From the NCBI GenBank assembly GCA_964035575.1, contig OZ037849.1:372001-436000 (forward strand): 64,000 bases of DNA, in the 5' to 3' direction. Below, in pieces: positions 49,705 through 57,553 of this stretch (within the stretch, counting starts at the first letter, position 1; the number at the start of each line of letters is the position of its first letter). The notes below the pieces were generated by a model, which did no database searches, was not told the origin of the DNA, and worked only from the letters and a program-made list of their open reading frames with translations. Source of the stretch: Rhynchopus sp. YZ270_cl-10. Lineage: Eukaryota; Euglenozoa; Diplonemea; Diplonemida; Diplonemidae. A program made the translations under genes and the position numbers.

Positions 49705-52578
49705 ATGAACGGAACGTGCTCTGTACCTGGGGCCTTTCATGGTCGTAGTGTAGGGGCCCGTCATGAGTCTGTGGATGGTGTGCTGCAGGATGCGGGTGGG
49801 GTGTTGGCTGCGTCACGTAAGCGGAAGCTAGAGGAGGCTGAGCAGTTACGGCGTGCTGATGAGGAGGATCTGTTTGGCGACAGCGAGGGTGATGACGACG
49901 ATGCAACACCCACACCAACACCCACAGCACACCTGGAGGAAGACGCTACCCCTGACACATACGCTGCGTTGCTCCCTGCTGATATGACCGACTTCACATC
50001 AGACGCCCCCGCACGCAAGAAGCCACGCAAAGCCAAACCAGACAACCTCAGCCTCGAGCAAGCTGTCTTCAAAACACCGCAACACATTGGGCGTGAGGTT
50101 GCCATTCTGTTACAGAGGTACAACGAAACCACCGGGCTTCTCGAGCTGGGAGACGACCGTGAGGTGTGCGACGTGGCGTTTCGCGCGATTCTGAAGCAGT
50201 GTTGGGGGTTTGAGGACTTCAGGCCTGGGCAGCTTGCTGTGGTGCGTGCGGTGTTGTGTGGCGAGGCTGCGCTGTGCATCCTCCCTACCGGCGCAGGGAA
50301 GTCGCTGTGCTACCAATTCGCCATGCTCATTTTCCTTTGCTGCAGTCCACGCACACCACGCTTCTGCATTGTCATCTCCCCGCTTCTCTCTCTCATGACC
50401 GACCAGGTACAGAACCTGCCGTCCTTCCTCTCAGGGGTGCAGATCTCCAGCTCCTCAGGTACAGAGCAGCATATGAAGAGCTTCGAGAAGCTCACCTCCG
50501 GGCGCATGCACATTGCCTTCATCTCACCAGAGCGTGCGGCGGACTCGAAGAACTTCCACACCTTCCTGCAGCGTGTCTCCGATGAGAGGCAATGCGCATT
50601 CGTCTGCGTGGACGAGGCACACTGTATGTCGGAGTGGTCGCACAACTTCCGTCCCTCCTATCTGAGGTTGCGCAGTGCGTTCTTCGACAAATACAACCTA
50701 GGGGCGACGCTGTGTTTGACTGGAACGTCTACTCGAAAGACCACCACATATTTGCAAGGACTTCTGAAGATCAGCGATGCAAATGTAGTGACAGACAGCG
50801 CACAACGTACGAACCTCAAACTTAAGGCGACGATCCTGGACCAATCGAGCACGCTTGACGAGCGGGACCGTGACAACCAATGGCTAGGCGAGGTGGCGCG
50901 GGTGCTGCTGGCAGCACCGTTCGATGAGGGCAGCGTCATTGTCTACGTCGGCACGCAGATCCAAGCGGAGCTGGTGGCGGACTTCCTGCGGCAGCGTGGC
51001 GTGAGCGTCATCTCCTACCATGCTGGGGTGCTTGGACGCACCGGGAGACAACGTGACTTCATCTCCGGCAAGGTTCGCGTCATGGTCGCCACTGTTGCGT
51101 TCGGTATGGGAGTCAACAAGGCAGACGTACGTGGCGTGGTGCACCTCCGCCTGCCACCCTCCATCGAATCCTACGTGCAGGAGATCGGCCGAGCCGGGCG
51201 AGACGGCCTCGACTCACACTGTACAATCATTCTCAAAGATGATGACTACTTCCACACACGCAACACACCGTACCGTACGGTTCTCTCCTCCGCTGACCTT
51301 CTCAAGATAGTGAACTGTGTCCTCCGCCCGGACGGTGCGATTCTCAATCACGACGATGCGGCGGCAGCAGCGACACTCCGAGCAAAGGAGGCTGAGAACG
51401 CTGCATTCGCAAGCCGTGGTGGAGGGGCGGTTTTACTGAAACAACTGCTTACCCCATCTTCGACAAAGCCCAAAGCAAAACAACGCCCTGCATTCACACA
51501 AAAATCCGTCTTTGCTTCAGAGACAACCTCCGCCCCGCAGGAGCAGATCTTCTTTAGAACACACAACACCACTACCACACTGCCGCCACCCACAACTATC
51601 CACGACGACACACAGTTCCCTGCCTCACGCTCCTACATGATTAAGGTCGACAAAGAAGCGACAGCGCTTGCCTGCGACCCGGAGGTCGTTGAAACCGTTG
51701 TGACCCTCCTCTTCCTTATGTACCCCACCGTTGTCACCCCCATTGGGAACCTCATGGGTCAGGTCTCGGTTTTCATCCCTGAGCGTGCGACCAGTGAAGG
51801 GGGTGCAGCGGGATTCACACTTCTTGGTGATACATGGGTGTCGGAGGAGCCTATTGAGGCTGAAGTTGCGAAGCGGTTCTTTGTGCAAAAGGCAGGAATC
51901 GCAAGCGGTGATGCGGTCGCTTTTCAACGGCAGAACAACGCAACCACACGCAGAGTGACGCAGACCACACCGCTGCAGATCGATGTCTTCGAGCTTGCAA
52001 GATCGCTTCAGGTCGATCCTCGAGTAGTAATAGATCGATTGGATGAGTTGAAGCGGGAGAAAAGCTGGAAGGTACAGTTTCGTGATTCTGGAATTGGCTT
52101 TCAACTTTGTGGTCTCGAGGAAATGAAGAGGGGTGCCTGCGCCGATACAGAGGTGGTGGCGAAGGCGCTGTATGAACATATGGCTGGACTGCGTGCAGCG
52201 GAGGTGGAGAAGGTGAAGGCGACGTACTCCTTTGTACGCCGTTTGGCGGATGATGCAGGGTTCTGTGCGCATGGTGCGATAGAAACGTATCTCAAGGAGA
52301 ACAGTGCGGAGCCTACATCGCTATTCAACGCACTGCTTGCAGCACCGCAACCAAAATCAGCAACAATCCGTGCTGTCCCCATGGAAGCGCTACGCAAGGC
52401 GATCGAAGAGGACCCCATAGCGCTTGGCGTGAACCCCCTCTACACCGCACGCATCTGCCAAGGAACGTTGAACCACAACTGTGGCGTGTCTGGACATAAG
52501 CTTTGGAAGCTCTTCCACGACCATGACTTCGAATGGTTGGTCAAAATCATCACTGAGATCTCTGCGGATCTGGAGTGA
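49705..52578 (+). CDS. RecQ-family DNA helicase
   Basis: The 957-residue ATP-dependent 3'-5' helicase acts in recombination and replication-fork repair. RecQ motifs are clear: motif 0 (FEDFRPGQ), motif I (LPTGAGKS, Lys199), motif II (DEAH at 303-306 with the RecQ-type WSHNFRPSY extension), motif III (TGTSTRK), YHAG and motif VI (QEIGRAGRDG, about 492-501). Residues 1-110 are an acidic, Asp/Glu- and Thr-Pro-rich N-terminus. After the helicase core, about 560-640 is Ala- and Thr-rich and disordered, and 640-957 may hold divergent winged-helix and helical domains. I see no typical RecQ zinc cysteines. ATG 49,705 is preferred because a TATA box precedes it and the upstream frame contains a repeat. 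The stop lies in AGTGAAA. Confidence 0.92.
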   Translation: MNGTCSVPGAFHGRSVGARHESVDGVLQDAGGVLAASRKRKLEEAEQLRRADEEDLFGDSEGDDDDATPTPTPTAHLEEDATPDTYAALLPADMTDFTSDAPARKKPRKAKPDNLSLEQAVFKTPQHIGREVAILLQRYNETTGLLELGDDREVCDVAFRAILKQCWGFEDFRPGQLAVVRAVLCGEAALCILPTGAGKSLCYQFAMLIFLCCSPRTPRFCIVISPLLSLMTDQVQNLPSFLSGVQISSSSGTEQHMKSFEKLTSGRMHIAFISPERAADSKNFHTFLQRVSDERQCAFVCVDEAHCMSEWSHNFRPSYLRLRSAFFDKYNLGATLCLTGTSTRKTTTYLQGLLKISDANVVTDSAQRTNLKLKATILDQSSTLDERDRDNQWLGEVARVLLAAPFDEGSVIVYVGTQIQAELVADFLRQRGVSVISYHAGVLGRTGRQRDFISGKVRVMVATVAFGMGVNKADVRGVVHLRLPPSIESYVQEIGRAGRDGLDSHCTIILKDDDYFHTRNTPYRTVLSSADLLKIVNCVLRPDGAILNHDDAAAAATLRAKEAENAAFASRGGGAVLLKQLLTPSSTKPKAKQRPAFTQKSVFASETTSAPQEQIFFRTHNTTTTLPPPTTIHDDTQFPASRSYMIKVDKEATALACDPEVVETVVTLLFLMYPTVVTPIGNLMGQVSVFIPERATSEGGAAGFTLLGDTWVSEEPIEAEVAKRFFVQKAGIASGDAVAFQRQNNATTRRVTQTTPLQIDVFELARSLQVDPRVVIDRLDELKREKSWKVQFRDSGIGFQLCGLEEMKRGACADTEVVAKALYEHMAGLRAAEVEKVKATYSFVRRLADDAGFCAHGAIETYLKENSAEPTSLFNALLAAPQPKSATIRAVPMEALRKAIEEDPIALGVNPLYTARICQGTLNHNCGVSGHKLWKLFHDHDFEWLVKIITEISADLE

Positions 52579-52593
52579 AAAAAGGGGAAGATG

Positions 52594-52636
52594 GGTGGCA
52601 GTATTGTGATAATTTCCTATCATAATACACACATCA
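52594..52636. repeat. Repeat O copy 2 (left half)
   Basis: GGTGGCAGTATTGTGATAAT, then CTATCATAATACACACATCA. It matches the left half of the foldback at 43,155, and begins 16 bp after the RecQ stop. Confidence 0.5.
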
Positions 52637-52855
52637 CAAATGCAAGTGATTGTGCTAGATGGGTATATCAACTTTTTTTTAGAATTAGTATATTTTTTTG
52701 CAATTCTCAATGTTATTTTTTCATCTTTTATTCACTGCGAGGGGCAGAGGAACCCCCAACCGGACCCTACATTGTATAGGATTCATGCTCCTGTGTTTTG
52801 CAATGATCCTATCATTCATCTGGCTGATGAGTGGAAGCGGGGGTAGCACACACAT

Positions 52856-52955
52856 CAGATGCAAACCACGAAATGGATTGTAGGACTGCATGGTTGGGTG
52901 TTCACCACCCCATACCAAGGTACACTGTTCACGGGCTTTGTATTTTCTACTCAAC
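52856..52955 (+). repeat. Dispersed repeat E, copy 5, upstream of RabGGTase alpha
   Basis: AGATGCAAACCACGAAATGG, then GGGTGTTCACCACCC (stem), then AAGGTACACTGTTCACGGGC and TTTGTATTTTC. It ends 81 bp before the next ATG, so it may lie in the 5'UTR or promoter. Confidence 0.75.
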
Positions 52956-53035
52956 TTTGTTTGGGGTCACTCCATTACAACACAGAAAGGGTGTCATCTC
53001 AACCTTTAAACAAATTTTTAAACAAATTTTTAAAA

Positions 53036-53995
53036 ATGCACGACCGAAAGAGAGAGGAGCAGAGCGAGGCTTCAAAACAGCTCCTTGCTGCGAAGATCGG
53101 AGCGTACAAAGGTCTGATGGAGGCCTGCCTCAAACTGCGCGGTGGAAAGGTGTACACGGCGGAAGCCTTGAAGATGACCGACAAAATTTTGATGATCAAC
53201 CCTGAATTCTACACGATGTGGAACTACCGGAGGGAGATTCTAAAGCACTTAATAGAACAAGAGGAGGGACTCATGGTATGGGACGCTGGAGCGTGCGGAG
53301 GAGTTGCCTATCCAAAGGGCGCGGTTTCATTGCGCTATACTGAAGCCGAGCTTCTGTTCAACGCCCGAATCATCGAAACCCGCGACCACAAATCCTACAG
53401 TGTCTGGCACAACCGTCGTCTCCTCCTCTCCTCGCTATCCCCAGAAGACCAACTTAGACACCTCCGCAACGAGCTTCTCCTCATTGCCCGTCTCCTGAAG
53501 GTAGATGACCGGAATTTTCATTGCTGGGGACACCGCTCCTTTGTCACAACAAAGCTGAGAGAAGTAGAAGCATACAGCGATCGTGAGGAGCTTTCGTTTA
53601 CGAGACAAAGAGTTGAGGCGAATTTTTCGAATTATTCTGCATACCATGCGCGATCCAAGGTACTCCTGCAGGGCACCCCTGAAGAGCAGGCCAAAAAAGT
53701 TTCTGCTGAGTTGGAAATGGTGCAAAATGCGTTCTATACTGAAGCTGGTGATCAGTCAGGGTGGATGTACGCACTGTGGCTCCTCAAATCTGCTCCCTCA
53801 CCCGAAGCAGAGTCTCTCATAACGCAAGCATCGCAAGAACTCCTCGAAGATGAAGCTACTCTAAAATGGCCGCAGCTCGCCCTTCTCACTCTAGGTGCAA
53901 CGGAGGAAGACCCCAAAAAGGTTCTTGACGAATTAATCAAAACGGACCCAGCAAAGGCGGGATACTACGCAGAGGTGAAGAAGGGTTATGAATAG
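53036..53995 (+). CDS. Rab geranylgeranyltransferase alpha subunit
   Basis: The 319-residue protein would pair with a beta subunit to add geranylgeranyl groups to Rab GTPases presented by Rab escort protein. The start MHDRKREEQSEASKQLLAAK resembles RabGGTase alpha rather than farnesyltransferase alpha. PFTA helical repeats with the W-x-x-R core are seen at about 62-66 (WNYRR), 124-128 (WHNRR), 164-167 (WGHR) and a degenerate one at 203-207 (YHARS). It lacks the Ig-like and leucine-rich domains of the mammalian protein and matches the compact yeast Bet4 form (about 330 residues). ATG 53,036 is preferred because the upstream frame runs through repeat E. Confidence 0.88.
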   Translation: MHDRKREEQSEASKQLLAAKIGAYKGLMEACLKLRGGKVYTAEALKMTDKILMINPEFYTMWNYRREILKHLIEQEEGLMVWDAGACGGVAYPKGAVSLRYTEAELLFNARIIETRDHKSYSVWHNRRLLLSSLSPEDQLRHLRNELLLIARLLKVDDRNFHCWGHRSFVTTKLREVEAYSDREELSFTRQRVEANFSNYSAYHARSKVLLQGTPEEQAKKVSAELEMVQNAFYTEAGDQSGWMYALWLLKSAPSPEAESLITQASQELLEDEATLKWPQLALLTLGATEEDPKKVLDELIKTDPAKAGYYAEVKKGYE

Positions 53996-54251
53996 AGGAG
54001 AGAGATAGGAGAAGGAGAAGGAGAAGGAGAGAGGAGCTGGGGAGTGGCAAATCCGTATTATACATGATACGTAGCGATTTTTTATAAAATACGTATTTTA
54101 ACGTATTATACGCGTGGGGGGGTATGGTAGTCGCGTATTAAGTCGCAACTACAGGAGGGGGAGGGGGAGATGGGAGAGGGGGGGGTTTTTTTTTTGTGAA
54201 AGCAGGGTGTGAGGAGTTCCTATAGGAATATTGCTCAGTATGTGTACATGA

Positions 54252-54270
54252 GGGGGGGGGGGGGGGGGGG
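54252..54270 (+). repeat. Poly-G run, 19 bases
   Basis: An uninterrupted G-run followed by 8 T. It could form G-quadruplexes; a shorter run of 16 G is at 41,833-41,848. Confidence 0.9.
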
Positions 54271-54326
54271 TTTTTTTTAAAAGTGGTCGAGTGGCAAGGT
54301 GTAATATGTCCCCACGTGGGAAATTC

Positions 54327-54379
54327 TGTGTTTGATAACTAATAAGGGGGGTAATTCTTGCGCAGAATATGACCCCCAA
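54327..54379 (+). repeat. Dispersed repeat Q, copy 1
   Basis: GTGTTTGATAACTAATAAGG, then GGTAATTCTTGCGCAGAATA, then TGACCCC. ATTCT/AGAAT forms a short stem around TGCGC. Confidence 0.7.
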
Positions 54380-54499
54380 ATTGTGTGTACAGTGTGTCGT
54401 CTGTAAGCATTCTAGCCTCTTTCTGGGTGACAAAAAAAAATGTGTCTTTTTTTTTTTGTGCAGAGAAATCTGAGAACGAGAGAATGTGTGTTTTTTTTT

Positions 54500-54540
54500 A
54501 AAGGGTAGTTTAGCACAGAGAGGCTAGGGTTTATCTTACC
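54500..54540 (+). repeat. Dispersed repeat A, copy 6
   Basis: AAAGGGTAGTTTAGCACAGA, then GAGGCTAGGGTTTATCTTAC. Stem TTAGC with GCTAG. Confidence 0.6.
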
Positions 54541-54732
54541 AAAAACCTTGCTATTGTTTTTTTTTTATAGTGAACATGGCAGTGTTTACTCATCTGACAA
54601 TTCTTTTTGTTGATGACCACAAAAAAGTATAACAAACGCAGAGAACTGAATATCTGAAGCAGATGCAAAGGGGTACGGGGGAAAAGGAAACCACCACCAC
54701 TAGCCCCCCTTTTGGGTCACATTTTGATTTGA

Positions 54733-54782
54733 GTGCAGAGCCTCACCCTCTGTGGGGGTGTTGTCGGTGTGCAAACAACAAA
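54733..54782 (+). repeat. Dispersed repeat D, diverged copy 6
   Basis: TGCAGAGCCTCACCCTCTGT, then GGGGGTGTTGTCGGTGTGCA, then AACAACAAA. Only the order of blocks is kept. Confidence 0.35.
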
Positions 54783-54808
54783 GAGAGCAGATTATCATAT
54801 TTTTCATA

Positions 54809-54927
54809 TCAGATGCAAACCACGAAATGAATGTAGGAATGCATCGTTTGCGTGCACCCCACGGTGCACCCGGTCATACCAAAGATGCACTGTTCACGAG
54901 AGAGCTTTCCATTTTTCTACAAGTCAA
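54809..54927 (+). repeat. Dispersed repeat E, copy 6 (full length)
   Basis: AGATGCAAACCACGAAATGA, then GTGCACCCCACGGTGCAC (perfect 7-bp stem), then CCGGTCATACCAAAGATGCA, CTGTTCACGAGAGAGCTTTC and an AAGTCAA end. Confidence 0.8.
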
Positions 54928-55038
54928 TTTTTGTTTTTTTTTTATATTTGACAATGTTTGGATCATACCTGTGGTACCTGCCCCCATAGATGTCTTGGGG
55001 TGTGTGGGGATGCAGTACCCAGGCTTAGGGTAGTCGCA

Positions 55039-55082
55039 CTGTGTGTTTGATAACTAATAGGTTCTTGCGCAGAATATGGCCC
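55039..55082 (+). repeat. Dispersed repeat Q, copy 2
   Basis: GTGTGTTTGATAACTAATAG, then GTTCTTGCGCAGAATATGGC. Confidence 0.7.
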
Positions 55083-55465
55083 GAAGTAGCTGAGTGTGTG
55101 TGTGTGCTTGAAGGCAGGTGGGATGAGGTGGTCCCCAACCCAATCCCCAAAACACAGTCACTCTTCACCATGTTCCGCCATCTAACAACTGCAGGTAGAA
55201 GGGTAGGGAAAGCTTGCTCGAGACATGAACTTCATTGTACCGATCCTCATGTGCAAAAGAATGGCTACACCAACAACGCTGCGATGGGTGTATGGGTGGG
55301 TGTGTGAGCGACGTTTGACACGCGAGCTGTTCTGTGTGCGGAGGAGGAGAAAGATGCTGTGGTGACCAATGCAATGCAATCCATCAGAAATGCTAAAATG
55401 CCTCTGTACTCTGCATGCTGACGCTGAAAGATACACAACACAACCATCGACGGAAGGGGTCTGTA

Positions 55466-55652
55466 CACCAATACCACCCATGTGGCCGTCCGAACCTTTT
55501 GATACAAGATGTGCGCGAGCCCTGGGTGGGCCCGTTCGTCTTTCAAGGTTCCTTCTTCGGCCACTTGGTGTTGGTGTTGGTGTTGGGTGGTCTGTTGAAG
55601 ACACTTGGTACCTTGGGAGGCAAAGGGTTGGCACAGAGCACAGAGAAGCGAA
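55466..55652. repeat. Repeat P, copy 1 (about 187 bp)
   Basis: CACCAATACCACCCATGTGG, then CCCTGGGTGGGCCCGTTCGT, then GACACTTGGTACCTTGGGAG and AGAGAAGCGAA. Nearly identical to copy 3. Confidence 0.85.
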
Positions 55653-56231
55653 GGAAAGTTCCTTCTTCTCTGGGGTGGTATCGGGTCTGAACACGCCTGC
55701 ATGGGACAATGGCTTGGGGTGCGCAGTGTGTGTGCAGTGCATGAATAGAAGCAAAGTAACAGGGGTGCGGGGGGTGGGGATGGGGATGGGGATGGGTGGG
55801 GATACCAGCTTGGTTCGGCACCTTGGCAGTTTGGGGTTCCGTTGAGTGCAAAGGGAAGGGCTTAGGAAGGGCTTGCTTTTGTCTGCCATGTGCTGAGGTG
55901 ACACGCACTGTGGAACAGCAATGGCAGCTGTGGCAGTTCATGATGTGTTCTGAGGCGGCTTACTGTCAGAATACATCATTAAACACTGCCCGCTGTGTGT
56001 TCGTTGTCAGGTGCCTCTCCCACTGCACTGTGGTGTTGAGGACGCTGGGTTTGTTGCTTTGGGCTGTGGCTTGGGTAGGGAAGGGCAGGGCAGGCATATA
56101 GACGCAAAGCAACATAGGTGGTGGTGTGGTGGTGTATGATGCACGCTTTGGGTGGAAAGTGGCCACAGAGAAGCGAGAAGTGAGCGTGGAGGGAAAGGCA
56201 TATGTGAGGAGAGCGTATGCTGCCCCACACC

Positions 56232-56352
56232 CTGTGGCTGTCCGGAACCTTTTGATACAAGATGTGCGTGTGCCCTGGGTGGGCCCGTTCGTCTTTCAAG
56301 ATTCCTTCTTTGACGCACGGGTGTTGGGGTGTTGGGTGGTCTGTGTGATGAC
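56232..56352. repeat. Repeat P, copy 2 (partial)
   Basis: CTGTGGCTGTCCGGAACC, then CCCTGGGTGGGCCCGTTCGT, then TTGGGTGGTCTGTGTGATGA. It matches only the first 120 bp. Confidence 0.75.
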
Positions 56353-56492
56353 ACCCGACTTGGGGACAGGAAGGGGATGAGCTGAATGAGGTGCGTCAGT
56401 TGTTAGCAATGGGAAGGGGGAGGGGAAGGGGAGCACCCACGCTGTTTGGCGCAGGAGGGAAGGGTCTTGCCGCCTGGCTTCACTGTGCACCA

Positions 56493-56679
56493 CACCAATA
56501 CCACCCATGTGGCCGTCCGAACCTTTGATACAAGATGTGCGTGTGCCCTGGGTGGGCCCGTTCGTCTTTCAAGGTTCCTTCTTCGGCCACTTGGTGTTGG
56601 TGTTGGGTGTTGGGTGGTCTGTTGAAGACACTTGGTACCTTGGGAGGCAAAGGGTTGGCACAGAGCACAGAGAAGCGAA
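56493..56679. repeat. Repeat P, copy 3 (about 187 bp)
   Basis: It matches copy 1 with a few changes in the TTGGTGTTGGTGTTGGG micro-repeat and ends at the same AGAGAAGCGAA. Confidence 0.85.
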
Positions 56680-57060
56680 ACAACAGGGACATGGGGACAT
56701 TAGGTGGACAGTGGATCAGAGCAAGCGAGCATGGAGAGAGACACCTGTACGGCGTACCCTCCACTGTGGCGTGTGTCGTGTTCGTGTGGGATGGACAGCA
56801 CCCTGTCGCGGATATTGCCTACCAGTGTTCAGTGCAGTTGCGGTGGGTGCGCTTGGGTTGGGGTTGTGCTGGGAGTTGGGGGTATCTGGCATGTCTCCAA
56901 AGGAAGACTTTGCAAACAAAGGTGTATGGGGTGGGTAAGGGGGAGACGTCGCTCCATGTGGGCTGGGGTGGGTGGGTGTGTGGTGCAGCAGGGACACGTC
57001 GTGATGTGACGTACGCATGCTACTAGGTGATGGTCTAGAAGGGCGTGTTGTGCAGGTTGT

Positions 57061-57369
57061 TGGCATTGCAGCACTGATGGTGGCGCTGGACCAGGGCGGA
57101 GGTGCGCTTGTGTCGCTGCTTGGGAGCCGTGTGTGTGTTGGGTGGAACCTGACCCGTGCAACACAGGCACACGCGAAGAACGCTGTGCGCTTCGTGCAGC
57201 GCCTGCACGACGGCACGTCTGTTGCGGGGGCAGGGCGTGCGAGTGGTCCTGTGGAGCACGGCGATGTGGGGACACGCACACAGCGCTTCATGACTGTGAT
57301 GGGGCCGTCTGTGCACAGGAGCTGGACGCTGTGTGAGGAGGCTGTCGACGAGGGGAGGGTGTGCCTGCA
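57061..57369 (+). pseudogene. Fragment of the adenylyl cyclase C-terminal domain
   Basis: About 309 bp match bases 26,627-26,935 of the complete cyclase gene with only a handful of differences. They encode ALMVALDQGGGALVSLLGSR and the following part of the degenerate second cyclase domain. Unrelated sequence flanks both sides. The frame is open for 149 codons (57,017-57,466), but the catalytic domain is absent. A recent partial duplication, 30 kb from its source, best explains it. Confidence 0.85.
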
Positions 57370-57553
57370 TGTGCTCAGACTTTCTCGAGCAGATACTCTG
57401 GGCGTGTGGCTGGGAGGGGTGGGGCGGAGGGTAGGGGCTGTGGGTGACTTCTTTCCAATACTTTGATTGCGGATTTCATTTTGCATTTTCTACTATTGGG
57501 ATGACTCTCCGCATCTTGGTGTTTGTGAGCCGCATCTGCACTGCTCCTTGATC

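Larger units (their letters stand above)
53996..57060. other. GT-rich intergenic region with repeats
   Basis: No gene is supported. It contains AT-rich CGTATTA repeats at 54,050-54,140, a run of 19 G at 54,252-54,270, repeats A6, D6, E6, Q1 and Q2, and three copies of repeat P. Short frames on both strands are not conserved between P copies. Confidence 0.6.

Noticed and set aside
18656-54540. Repeat A as introner elements (AAG-GTGACT start looks like a splice donor)
   Set aside because: Copy A4 lies inside a larger intron and not at its boundary, and other copies are intergenic with no exon on either side.
55182-56938. Overlapping frames of 100-240 codons on both strands in the P-repeat region
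   Set aside because: Frames are not preserved between P copies, and the sequence is GT-rich and low in complexity.
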